Part shown: positions 8,799 to 17,276 of the stretch, piece by piece
How positions within the stretch are numbered: the stretch's first letter is position 1
Layout of the letters: each line of letters opens with the position of its first letter
DNA from: CAVVAL01 sp963742725
GTDB lineage: Bacteria; Actinomycetota; Actinomycetes; Mycobacteriales; Cryptosporangiaceae
Direction: 5' to 3'
Assembly (NCBI GenBank): GCA_963742725.1
Contig: CAVUMX010000001.1
Span: 806,001 to 870,000 of the forward strand
Length of the DNA: 64,000 nucleotides
Made by a program: the position numbers and the translations under genes
Notes under the pieces: model-generated
The model's input: only the letters and a program-made list of their open reading frames with translations
Databases searched by the model: none
What the model was told of the DNA's origin: nothing

Positions 8799-9869
8799 AT
8801 GCGAAGTTTCGGCGACCTTGACCGCATTATCGGGCAGGTGCCGGCCCGAGTGGTAACCCGGCTGAGCGCTATCGACGTGGGTCGCGGATCTGAAGCGTTG
8901 TACCGCGACCAGCTTCCTGGTCTGCTGAGCGAATTGGCCGACCGGGCGCGCGTCGCGAGCGTCACCGCGTCGTCCGCGATCGAGGGTGTCATCGTCCCGA
9001 ACGCCGGGCGCGCCGAACGGATCATTCAGGGGCAGGTGCGAACCCTGCGCACGCGCAGCGAGCAGGAACTCGCCGGTTACCGCGATGCGATGGACTACCT
9101 GTTCCAGGACGACTGGCGGCCGCTGAACGCCGGCTTGTTGCTGCACCTGCACCGTCTGCTCTTCGCGCACACCGCTTCGTCCGGCGGACAGTTCAAGATT
9201 CACGACAACGTGGTGATCGACCGCGCGCCGGACGGCACGATCACCGAGCGCTTCCGTCCTGTACCTGCCGCGCAGACCGAGTACTTCGTTCACGACCTCG
9301 TCGAGCGTTACCGCGACTCCATCGACAAGGGCGACCATCATCCGCTCCTGCTGACGGGGCTGTTCGTACTGGATCTGCTGGTCATCCATCCGTTCGAAGA
9401 CGGGAACGGCCGTGTCGCGCGGGCCGTCACGAACGCCCTTCTCGCCGACGCTGGCTACACGGTGGCTCGATACGTCAGCCTCGAACAGGCGGTGGCCGAC
9501 TCGGCCGATGCCTACTACCAGGCGCTACTGGACTCCACGCACGACTGGCACGACGGCGACGCCGACCCCTGGCCGTGGCTCGCGTACTTCATCGACACGC
9601 TCGCCCGCGTCTACTCCGTGTTCGCGCAGCGCGCTGCGGCTAGCCGTAGCCCCGGCACGAAACAGGACAGGGTGCGCGAGCACGTGCTTCGCCACGCGCC
9701 CGGGATCTTCAGCGTCGCCGACCTGCGAGCTGCGCTGCCCGGCGTCAGCGACCAGACGATCCGGCTCGTCCTCGACCGCATGCGGAAGGAAGGAGTCGTA
9801 TCGGCCGACGGCTCGGGTCGATCGGCCACCTGGAGACGCCACGGCCGACCTCCTAGGGACGGACGGTGA
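8799..9869 (+). CDS. Fic family protein (class II, self-inhibited)
   Basis: 356 residues from the ATG at 8799; an in-frame GTG at 8787 would add four. The Fic active-site motif HPFEDGNGR is intact at about 197-205, so AMP transfer (or a related nucleotide or phosphate transfer) to a protein hydroxyl is expected. An inhibitory helix motif SSAIEG at about 58-63 lies N-terminal to the Fic core, which defines class II autoinhibited Fic proteins. A C-terminal winged-helix domain (about 290-350) suggests DNA binding or self-regulation. No separate antitoxin gene is adjacent, as expected for class II. The 3' end overlaps the convergent GH95 gene by 17 bases. Confidence 0.92.
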   Translation: MRSFGDLDRIIGQVPARVVTRLSAIDVGRGSEALYRDQLPGLLSELADRARVASVTASSAIEGVIVPNAGRAERIIQGQVRTLRTRSEQELAGYRDAMDYLFQDDWRPLNAGLLLHLHRLLFAHTASSGGQFKIHDNVVIDRAPDGTITERFRPVPAAQTEYFVHDLVERYRDSIDKGDHHPLLLTGLFVLDLLVIHPFEDGNGRVARAVTNALLADAGYTVARYVSLEQAVADSADAYYQALLDSTHDWHDGDADPWPWLAYFIDTLARVYSVFAQRAAASRSPGTKQDRVREHVLRHAPGIFSVADLRAALPGVSDQTIRLVLDRMRKEGVVSADGSGRSATWRRHGRPPRDGR

Positions 9870-12219
9870 CCCGGCCACCCGGCGGCACGGTGACCTCGCG
9901 GCGCCACGAACCGGCCGTCACGGTCGTGCGCCCGCCCCGGACGCTGTGGACGGTCGCCGCCGACACCTTCCCGTCCCGCCAGGTCAGGTCCACCGTGAAC
10001 CCGCCGCGCGCGCCGATGCCGGTCACCGTGCCGGAGCGCGCCCACGCCGCCGGCAACGCGGGCAGCAGCTCGATCACGCCCGGCCGGGAGTACAGCAGCA
10101 TCTCCAGCATCGCCGCCGGTGCGCCGAAGTTGGCGTCGATCTGGAAGATCGCCCGGTGGCCGAAGCTGTACATGTCGAACAGGTTCGGCGCGCTGCCGTT
10201 GCTGTTGTCCACCGACGGGCGCAGCACGCCGAGGATCAGCTGGTACGCCTTCTCCCCGTCCTTGAGTCGCGCCCAGCACAGCGACCGCCACGCGCAGGCC
10301 CAGCCGAAGCTGTCCATGCCACGCGCGATCAGCTGGTTGCGCACGCCTTCGATCAGCTCCGGCGAGCTGGCGCCGACGCGCAACCGATCGCCGGGGAAGA
10401 AGCCGACCAGCCCCGACAGGTGCCGGTGCGTGGTCTCGCCGAGGTTGTCCGGCGTCATCCACTCCTGGAGCCAGCCGGTCTTCGGGCTCACCCTGGGCAG
10501 GTACAGCCGGCGCTGCAACGAGCCGATCTTCTCGGCGTAGGCGGTGTCGCGGCGCAGCAGCGCGCTGGCCGCGCGGTAGTGCTCGAACAGGTCCCAGACG
10601 AGTTCCTGGGCGTACGTGATGCCCTTGGCGTCGAGCGGTCCGTGCTCGGGCGACCAGTCGCTGTCGTCGATCAGCACCTCGTGCCGGCCCTTGGTGACCG
10701 GGTCGATCACGGTCGTCCAGATCAGCCGCGCCTCCCAGAACTCGCAGGCGCCCTTGAGGAGCGGGTAGATCTTCTTCAGGTACGCGCGGTCCTGGGTGTA
10801 CTCGTAGTGCTCCCACAGCGAGTTGCACAGCCAGGCGCTCCCGCCCGGATGCCACCACCAGCCGTTGCCGCCGTAGATGTTGGTGGAGATGGCCGTGGTC
10901 CAGCCGGCGATCCGCCCGGACGAGTTGCGGAACCAGTTCCGCTGATCGTTGAACAGCCGCTGGGTGTGCTCGGTCCACGAGGAGAGCTGGGACAGGCAGT
11001 AGTCGACGTACGCGTCGAAGCAGTCGCTGAGCCCCGCGCGGTCGGCGAGCCAGTAGTTCATCTGGATGTTGATGTCGGTGTGGTAGTCGCCCATCCAGTC
11101 CGGCGTGTTCGTCTCCAGCCACAAGCCCTGGAGCCCCATGGGCAGGCTGTCCCGCGAGCCGGTGATCATCAGGTACCGACCGAACTGCAGGTAGCTCGCT
11201 TCGAGTTCCGGATCCGGGGCGGCTCCGGTGGCGCCGCGCGCCTTGATCCGCGACCAGGTGTCGAGCGACCGCTGCGCCGCCGAGGACTCACCCAGGTCGA
11301 CCGCCATCCGGTTGTAGAGCGCGTGGTAGTCCGCCACGTGGGTGGCGAGCAGCGCCGACCCGCTGACCTTCGCGGCGTCCTTCGCCTTCCGGGCGGCGAG
11401 TGCGCGCGGGTCGAGGCGGGCGTCCATGAACGCCCTCGCCGCGTCGGGGACGTAGTTGGTGCCGGCGCTCACCACGATCACGACCTCGGCGCAGCCGGTG
11501 AACGTCACCTCGGCGCCGCGGACCGCGATCTGTCCGGTCTTGCTGGCCGCCGTCACCACGGCCCCGTACCGGAGACCGTTGCCCAGCACGGCACCGAACG
11601 AAGCGGAACGGCCTGAGACGTCGCCGCTCGTCACCTCGTCGTGCGCGCCGGTCAGCGTGATCGCGCCGGTGTGCGTGCCGCCGCCGCTCTGCGTGAGGCG
11701 GACGATCACCACGTCGTCGGGGTGGCTCGCGTACACCTCGCGCCGGTACCGGACGCCGCCGTGCTCGTACGTGGCGGTCACGATCCCGTTGCTCAGGTCG
11801 AGCTGGCGGCGGTACCCCTGGACGGCGGTGTGTCCGGGGAGCGCCACCGCGATGGTCGCGAGCCGGGTGAACGTGCCGAACTTGGTGGTCTCGTACGGGA
11901 ACTGGCCGTCGTCCTGGAGCTTCTCGTTGAGGGTGCCGGTCCACATGGTCGCGTCGGTCAGGTAGAGCAGGTCGCGGACCGGATCTCCCGTGACCAGGGC
12001 GCCGAGGCGTCCGTTACCGACCGGCAGGCCCTGCTCGATGACCTTGCTCTCCACCGCCGGTACCGGGTACCAGAGCGTGGTGGCGGCATCGTCCGGGACG
12101 AGCGTCACCCCCGTCGGCCGCCGGACGTCGGCGTGCGCGGTGAACGGCCGTCCCAGCGCCGCGCCGACCCCGACCGCGCCGGTCAGCAGCAGGAAGTCCC
12201 GCCGTGTCGTCGGCTCCAC
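9853..12219 (-). CDS. GH95 family alpha-L-fucosidase-like glycosidase, Tat-exported
   Basis: 788 residues. A Tat signal (TTRRDFLLLTGAVGVGAAL) leads into the GH95 N-terminal beta domain, with the signature LPVGNGRLGALVTG, followed by the helical (alpha/alpha)6 domain and a C-terminal beta region. Known family members cleave alpha-1,2-L-fucose or alpha-L-galactose from plant xyloglucan and similar glycans. The start is a GTG at 12219, only two bases after the stop of the GH27 gene, so the two are almost certainly translated from one mRNA. The stop overlaps the convergent Fic gene. Confidence 0.9.
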   Translation of the reverse strand: MEPTTRRDFLLLTGAVGVGAALGRPFTAHADVRRPTGVTLVPDDAATTLWYPVPAVESKVIEQGLPVGNGRLGALVTGDPVRDLLYLTDATMWTGTLNEKLQDDGQFPYETTKFGTFTRLATIAVALPGHTAVQGYRRQLDLSNGIVTATYEHGGVRYRREVYASHPDDVVIVRLTQSGGGTHTGAITLTGAHDEVTSGDVSGRSASFGAVLGNGLRYGAVVTAASKTGQIAVRGAEVTFTGCAEVVIVVSAGTNYVPDAARAFMDARLDPRALAARKAKDAAKVSGSALLATHVADYHALYNRMAVDLGESSAAQRSLDTWSRIKARGATGAAPDPELEASYLQFGRYLMITGSRDSLPMGLQGLWLETNTPDWMGDYHTDINIQMNYWLADRAGLSDCFDAYVDYCLSQLSSWTEHTQRLFNDQRNWFRNSSGRIAGWTTAISTNIYGGNGWWWHPGGSAWLCNSLWEHYEYTQDRAYLKKIYPLLKGACEFWEARLIWTTVIDPVTKGRHEVLIDDSDWSPEHGPLDAKGITYAQELVWDLFEHYRAASALLRRDTAYAEKIGSLQRRLYLPRVSPKTGWLQEWMTPDNLGETTHRHLSGLVGFFPGDRLRVGASSPELIEGVRNQLIARGMDSFGWACAWRSLCWARLKDGEKAYQLILGVLRPSVDNSNGSAPNLFDMYSFGHRAIFQIDANFGAPAAMLEMLLYSRPGVIELLPALPAAWARSGTVTGIGARGGFTVDLTWRDGKVSAATVHSVRGGRTTVTAGSWRREVTVPPGGRVTVRP

Positions 12220-12221
12220 GA

Positions 12222-14003
12222 TCAGAAGGTCACGGAGTCGATGTCCGGCGCATAGCCGCCCGGTGCGCTGAACGTGATCGTGTTGGCGCCCGCGCGCAGC
12301 TTCACCCGGACGGTGATCGCCTGGAGCAGGTCCCAGTTGCCGTCGCGGCTGCCGACGAACTTCACCGTCGTGCCGGGCTCACCGTTGACGCTCATCGTCG
12401 CCCAGCGGCCGTCCGAGCCGTCCACGTAGCCGATGGTCAGGTCGCGCTCGCCGGCCTTCGCCGCGGTCACGCCGTTGATGACGAGCGTCCCCGTACCGCC
12501 GACGTTGCCGACCTTCCGCCCACCGGAGCAGGCACGGCAGTTCCCGACCGAGGCGCCGCCGGCAAGGGTGTTCGCCGCCGCCTCCGCCTCGATCACGGTC
12601 TTCGCGCCGCGCGGCTTCACCGTGAACAGGCGCGAGCCGTGCGCGGGCAGAGTGGCGGTGTACGACCCGTCGAACGTGCCCAGGTCGCGGCGCTGCCACA
12701 GATCCCGCACCGACGCCTTGCCGTCGAACCCGACCTCGCTCCAGAGCGCGGTGACCGGCCGGGCCACACCGTCCAGGTTGAACAGCGCGACGGTGTACGA
12801 GCCGTCCGTGTTGCGGACCCGCCAGACCTGCTGATTCACGCCGCTGCGCACGGGCGTCGCCGGGAGGCCCTGCTGGTCCACCGCGATGACCTCACGGTTC
12901 GTCAGCAGCGACAGGCCGTAACTGTCCAGCTTGGTCAGGTCGTCGCCGATGTAGAGCGGCGAGGCGGAGATGGCCCAGAGCGTCATGTAGCTCTGCCGCT
13001 CGGCCTTGGTGAGGCCGTCCATATTGCCGTTGCCGACGTTGACCGAATCGAGGTCGTTCCAGCCGCCGGGACCGCTGTGCGCCGCCCACGCCGGTGCGTC
13101 GGCGAACCGGTTGTCCACCGAGTTGGTCCAGGTCACGAGGGTGTCGCAGTAGCACTCGACGTCGGTGTCGATGCGCCACCCGTTGGAGTGACGCTTCCAG
13201 TCCTCGACATACTTGATGTCCAGCGACCAGGAGAGCTCGAAGTGGATCGGGCGCCCGGTCTTCGCGATCGCGGCGCTGAACGCGGCGACGTCCGTGCGGT
13301 TGTCGTAGTTCGGCCCCGACTTGCCCGAGCCCGGGCCGACCCCGTCGAGCTTGAGGAAGTCGTAGCCCCAGTCGGCGATCTGGCGGGCGAGCGAGTCGAT
13401 GTAGGCCTGCGCGCAGGGCTTGGCGAAGTCGATCTTGTAGGAGCTGTCCCAGCCGTTGGTCGTGCGGAGGTCCGGGTAGACGATGTCGTGCAGGCTGCAC
13501 TCCGGCGCGCCCGCGATCGGCAGGTCGCCCTTCTCGTACGCCGCCTTCTCCAGGCCGACCGGAAGGTAGATGCCGGCCTTGAGGCCCTTGCGGTGGATGT
13601 AGTCCGCCACGTACTTCATGCCGCGCGGGAACTTCTCCTTGTCCGCCGCCGGGCGGCCGTTGCCGTCGTAGCCCTGCTTCCACTCCCAGTTCATCCACCA
13701 GCCGGCGTCGATGTTGATGTACCGGTAGCCGTACGGCTTGAGCTTCGCGGCCATCGCGTCGGCCTGCTTCAGCACGTTGGCCTCGTGCAGCCAGCTGTAG
13801 TCGCCGCGCGGGTTCAGCCCCGGGTACTTGCTCGACTGCATGCTCCAGCTCGTCCATCCCAGGTAGGGCTTGGCGGCGGGCGCGGTCGGCGGCGCGACTG
13901 CGGGCGCGGCTGCTGTCTCCGCCACGGCGGCGGGCGTGCTGGCGCCGGTCACGGCCAGCACGCCGGCTAACACCAGTGCGGAGAGGGTGCGGTACGTCGA
14001 CAT
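12222..14003 (-). CDS. Secreted GH27 alpha-galactosidase-like enzyme with C-terminal CBM35-type domain
   Basis: 593 residues. A signal peptide covers about 1-29. The GH27 barrel (about 45-380) starts with YLGWTSWSM. The catalytic nucleophile Asp is in FLKLDGVGPG (about 222) and the acid/base Asp in the WRIDTDVE region (about 275). An antiparallel beta domain follows. A CBM35-like module (about 470-593) begins at VIEAEAA. Substrates in family GH27 include alpha-galactosides and, in some actinomycetes, beta-L-arabinopyranosides; the sequence does not decide between them. The ATG at 14003 has AGGAGG upstream. It sits between the ROK regulator and the GH95 gene in an apparent operon. Confidence 0.9.
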   Translation of the reverse strand: MSTYRTLSALVLAGVLAVTGASTPAAVAETAAAPAVAPPTAPAAKPYLGWTSWSMQSSKYPGLNPRGDYSWLHEANVLKQADAMAAKLKPYGYRYINIDAGWWMNWEWKQGYDGNGRPAADKEKFPRGMKYVADYIHRKGLKAGIYLPVGLEKAAYEKGDLPIAGAPECSLHDIVYPDLRTTNGWDSSYKIDFAKPCAQAYIDSLARQIADWGYDFLKLDGVGPGSGKSGPNYDNRTDVAAFSAAIAKTGRPIHFELSWSLDIKYVEDWKRHSNGWRIDTDVECYCDTLVTWTNSVDNRFADAPAWAAHSGPGGWNDLDSVNVGNGNMDGLTKAERQSYMTLWAISASPLYIGDDLTKLDSYGLSLLTNREVIAVDQQGLPATPVRSGVNQQVWRVRNTDGSYTVALFNLDGVARPVTALWSEVGFDGKASVRDLWQRRDLGTFDGSYTATLPAHGSRLFTVKPRGAKTVIEAEAAANTLAGGASVGNCRACSGGRKVGNVGGTGTLVINGVTAAKAGERDLTIGYVDGSDGRWATMSVNGEPGTTVKFVGSRDGNWDLLQAITVRVKLRAGANTITFSAPGGYAPDIDSVTF

Positions 14004-14024
14004 GGCGCCTCCTGGTAGGCGGTC

Positions 14025-15179
14025 TTACCCGCGGGCGGGCGTGAACAAGGTCTGGATGGCGACCGCCGCGGCGCCGCGAGCCCACTCGGAGAACGGCAGC
14101 GGACGGATGACGAGCGGGCAGTGTGCGGCGCCGAACGCGCCGATTTCGAACGTCCGGCGGATCTGGTCCTCGAACAGGTCGTACGCGGCCAGCCCCTCGC
14201 CCGAGACGATGATCCGCTCGGGTCCGACGAGGTTGGCCATGGCTGCCAGGCCGAGGCCGATGGCGTGGCCGGCGCGGGCGAACACGGCCCGCAGTGCCTC
14301 GTCACCGGCCCTGGCGCGCGCGATGGCGGCGTCGATGGTGAGCCCGGGTTCCCCGGACGCGTCCAGGATCGCCTGGGTGGAGGCGATGGCCTCGACGCAG
14401 CCGCGTGCGCCGCAGTGGCACTCCGGACCGCCGTCGAGCACCTGGACGTGCCCGATCTCGCCCGCGACCCCGCGGGCGCCGGCGACCAGCGCGCCGTTGA
14501 CCACCAGCCCGCAGCCGATACCGGCGCCGACCGTGACGAGCGCGAAGGACGACGCGCCGAGGCCGTCGCCGAACCAGCGCTCCGCGACGGTGAGCGCCTT
14601 GACGTCGTTCTCGACGGCCGCGGCCAGCCCGGTGCGTTTCTCCACCAGCGCGGCGAGCGGGACGTCGCGCCAGCGCAGGAACGGCGAGTACCGCACCAGC
14701 CCGCTGGCCAGGTCGATGTCGCCGGAGACGGCGAGGCCGACGCGGTGGGTCCGTTCGCGGTACGCCGGGTCTTCGGCGAGCAGCTCGTCCACCAGCGTGA
14801 CGACGGAGGCGACCACATCGATGACGCTGGTTCCGGGCAGCGGGCGCTGGACGGTGGTCCGCACCTGCGCCCGCAGGTCGGTGACCACGCCGATCAGCTC
14901 GTCGCGGGTGATCTTGACGCCGACGAAGAACTCGCGCTCGGCGCGGATCGCGAGGGGGTTCGCCGGACGGCCGATGCCGGAGGCGCCACGTTCGAGCTCG
15001 CCCGACTCCTCCAGGTACCCGACCTCGATGAACGGCCGGGCCGCCTTGGTCACCGCCGCCGACGACAGGCCGGTCCGGCGTGCCACTTCGGCACGGGAGA
15101 CAGGGCCCTGCGTGAGCACCATCGTGAAGACGGCCGCCGCCGCAGGGCTAGCGATGGGGACCCGCTGGCCGGCAAGCAT
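14025..15179 (-). CDS. ROK family transcriptional regulator
   Basis: 384 residues. An N-terminal MarR/ROK winged helix (VSRAEVARRTGLSSAAVTKAARPFIEVGYLEE, about 25-60) is followed by a sugar-kinase-like ROK domain with the zinc motif CHCGARGCVE near 245. Most such proteins are sugar-responsive repressors of the neighbouring glycoside operon. The gene ends 21 bases before the GH27 gene, so it heads a ROK-GH27-GH95 operon and probably regulates itself and both enzymes. A palindrome lies 18 bases upstream of its start. Confidence 0.92.
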   Translation of the reverse strand: MLAGQRVPIASPAAAAVFTMVLTQGPVSRAEVARRTGLSSAAVTKAARPFIEVGYLEESGELERGASGIGRPANPLAIRAEREFFVGVKITRDELIGVVTDLRAQVRTTVQRPLPGTSVIDVVASVVTLVDELLAEDPAYRERTHRVGLAVSGDIDLASGLVRYSPFLRWRDVPLAALVEKRTGLAAAVENDVKALTVAERWFGDGLGASSFALVTVGAGIGCGLVVNGALVAGARGVAGEIGHVQVLDGGPECHCGARGCVEAIASTQAILDASGEPGLTIDAAIARARAGDEALRAVFARAGHAIGLGLAAMANLVGPERIIVSGEGLAAYDLFEDQIRRTFEIGAFGAAHCPLVIRPLPFSEWARGAAAVAIQTLFTPARG

Positions 15180-15196
15180 GGCGATACCGTAGGAGT

Positions 15197-15206
15197 GTTA
15201 ATTAAC
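15197..15206. promoter_or_regulatory. Palindrome upstream of the ROK operon
   Basis: GTTAATTAAC is a perfect 10-bp palindrome in an AT-rich stretch directly upstream of the ROK start codon. TTAATTAA-centred sites are typical of ROK/XylR-type operators in actinomycetes. Assignment is by position and motif type only. Confidence 0.5.
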
Positions 15207-15261
15207 TTCGTCAAGAATGTAAATTTCCGCAGTTGGGCCATCGCCGACCGCGCGATGCGGG

Positions 15262-15576
15262 TCAGTCGCTGACGCGGCTGTGGTTCTGGTAGGCCAGGTC
15301 GGCGTACTCGGGGTGGCGGCGCATCCAGCCGGCGATGAACGGGCAGGTCGCCAGGACGAGCAATCCACGTTCGCGCGCGTCGTCGAGCGCCGCCCGGGCC
15401 AGCACGCCGCCGACCCCGCGCCCCTCGAATGCCTCGTCCACCTCGGTGTGGGGGTAGACCACCAGGTCGGACGTGCGGACGTACTGGGCGAAGCCGGCCA
15501 GCTCCCCGCCCACGTGCGCTTCGAATCTGTTCCGCTCGGCGGCGTCGGTCACGGTGACGGTGTCGGTGTTCTCCAC
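15262..15576 (-). CDS. Small GNAT acetyltransferase (YidJ/YjdJ type)
   Basis: 104 residues, matching the short single-domain GNAT-like family. The acetyl-CoA binding stretch is EAFEGRGVGGVLARAALDDAR. The family includes small N-acetyltransferases of unknown substrate. Its start at 15576 is only 26 bases from the divergent methyltransferase start, so the two genes share one very short promoter region. Confidence 0.85.
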   Translation of the reverse strand: MENTDTVTVTDAAERNRFEAHVGGELAGFAQYVRTSDLVVYPHTEVDEAFEGRGVGGVLARAALDDARERGLLVLATCPFIAGWMRRHPEYADLAYQNHSRVSD

Positions 15577-15602
15577 CCCACCAGCCTGGCACGCTGTTGG
15601 CC

Positions 15603-16289
15603 ATGTCGCTCCCAGGTTGGTTGCTCGACGAGGTCGCCAGCGCCGGGCGGGAGAACCTCGACGCCGGCCACGTCTCCCGCTACGACGCGAAGGAGGACGC
15701 GGACTCCGCGGCGGAGGTGCGGTTCGTCACCGGCCTCGGCCTGACGCGCGAGTCCGTGGTCGTCGACATCGGGGCGGGCACCGGCCAGTTCGCGGTCGCC
15801 GTCGCGCCGGCCTGCGCCCGTGTCGTCGCCGTGGACGTCTCGCCGGTGATGCTGGCCGCGCTACGCGCCAAGGTGGATCAGGCGCGGCTCGACAACGTCG
15901 AGGTCGTCCAGGCCGGCTTCCTCACCTACGAGCACCAGGGCGGCCCGGCGGACCTCGTCTACTCCCGCTACGCCCTCCATCACCTTCCGGACTTCTGGAA
16001 GGGCGTCGCCCTCGCGCGACTCCACAGGACGCTCCGGCCAGGCGGGGTGCTGCGGCTCTGGGACGTCGTCTACGACTTCGACCCGGACGACGCCGAGGAC
16101 CGGATCGAAGCCTGGTGCGCCACCGAGATCGACGGGTGGAGCCGCGAGGAACTCGAGGAGCACGTCCGCGACGAGCACTCGACGTTCAGCTGGCTCCTGG
16201 AGGCGATGATCCGGCGCGCCGGCTTCGCGATCGAGGCCGCCGAGTACACCGACGACGGCATCTTCGGGAAGTACGTCCTCCGGGCGTGA
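15603..16289 (+). CDS. Class I SAM-dependent methyltransferase
   Basis: 228 residues. SAM-binding motif I is VVDIGAGTGQFAVAVA, motif II includes VVAVDVSPVM, and the acidic and aromatic positions of motif III follow (LVYSRYALHHLPDFWKG). This is the UbiE/COQ5-like small-molecule methyltransferase fold. The ATG at 15603 is preferred over an in-frame TTG at 15597. The substrate is unknown and the neighbours give no hint. Confidence 0.87.
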   Translation: MSLPGWLLDEVASAGRENLDAGHVSRYDAKEDADSAAEVRFVTGLGLTRESVVVDIGAGTGQFAVAVAPACARVVAVDVSPVMLAALRAKVDQARLDNVEVVQAGFLTYEHQGGPADLVYSRYALHHLPDFWKGVALARLHRTLRPGGVLRLWDVVYDFDPDDAEDRIEAWCATEIDGWSREELEEHVRDEHSTFSWLLEAMIRRAGFAIEAAEYTDDGIFGKYVLRA

Positions 16290-16314
16290 CGGCGGCTTGG
16301 TGACGGCCGGCGCG

Positions 16315-17259
16315 TCAGGTGCGGCGGGCGCGGGCGCGGCGTTTGCCCTCGTGCATGGCCACCACCCGTGCGATCGGTATCGCGCGGCCCTCCTCGATCA
16401 GCTCGTCGCTGAGCCGCTGCGGCGCGGGCAGGTGCTCGGCCCACGGGTCGCGGTCGCCCAGCAGGCCCACCGCCGTCCGGACCGTGAAGTCCCTGGGCGT
16501 CACCTGATCCAGCTCGTCCCAGGCCAGCGGGAACGACACCGGCGTGCCCGGACGGATCCGCGGGCTGTACGCGGCCACGACGGTCGCCCCGCCGGCCCGC
16601 GTCGAGTCGAGGAACACCTTCCCGCCGCGGTCGTCCTTGATGTACGCCGTCGTCGCGAGCACGGGGTCGATGCGTTCGGCGCGGGCGGCGATCGCGCGGG
16701 TCGCCGCCGCGACGTCGTCGATCGGGGCCGCGTCGTCGACCGGTACGAAGATGTGGACGCCCTTGGCGCCGCTCGTCTTGACCGCACCCACGAGACCCGC
16801 GCCGGCCAGCGCCTCACGCACCAGGTGCGCGGCCTGGACCGCCAGCCCGAACGCGTCCGGGGACGGCGGGTCGATGTCCATCACCAGATCGGTGACGTGG
16901 TCGCGCCGGCCGGCCAGGACGAGCGTCGGGTGGTACTCGACGGCGCGCTGGTTCCCGAACCACAGCAGGGTGCGGCGGTCGTTGCACAGCGCGTACGACA
17001 CGTCGCGCTTCGACGACTCGGCCCACACCGACACGGTCTCCACCCACGACGGCGTGTACTTCGGCACGTTCTTCTGCATGAACGAGTCCTGGCCGCGCAG
17101 CACCCGGACGACCGACAGCGGACGGTCCCGCAGCACCGGGATGATCCGGTCCCGCACGGCGTCCAGATAGTCGACGAGATCGCGTTTGGTGGCGTCGGCG
17201 CCCTCGAAGAGGACCTGGTCGAGGTTGGTGAACGTCACCTCGTCGGGTTCGGTCGCCAT
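16315..17259 (-). CDS. Stand-alone LigD-type polymerase/primase (NHEJ PolDom)
   Basis: 314 residues, equivalent to the polymerase domain of bacterial LigD (archaeo-eukaryotic primase fold). Visible motifs are the metal-binding DIDPP (in VMDIDPPSP), SGAKGVHIFVP, and the downstream KVFLDSTR and PLAWDEL. Such stand-alone PolDom proteins add nucleotides, often ribonucleotides, during non-homologous end joining together with Ku and a separate ligase. Neither Ku nor a ligase lies in this window. The ATG at 17259 is chosen because family similarity begins there (MATEPDEVTFTNLDQVLF). Confidence 0.9.
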   Translation of the reverse strand: MATEPDEVTFTNLDQVLFEGADATKRDLVDYLDAVRDRIIPVLRDRPLSVVRVLRGQDSFMQKNVPKYTPSWVETVSVWAESSKRDVSYALCNDRRTLLWFGNQRAVEYHPTLVLAGRRDHVTDLVMDIDPPSPDAFGLAVQAAHLVREALAGAGLVGAVKTSGAKGVHIFVPVDDAAPIDDVAAATRAIAARAERIDPVLATTAYIKDDRGGKVFLDSTRAGGATVVAAYSPRIRPGTPVSFPLAWDELDQVTPRDFTVRTAVGLLGDRDPWAEHLPAPQRLSDELIEEGRAIPIARVVAMHEGKRRARARRT

Positions 17260-17276
17260 GCCGGCAACGCTAACCC

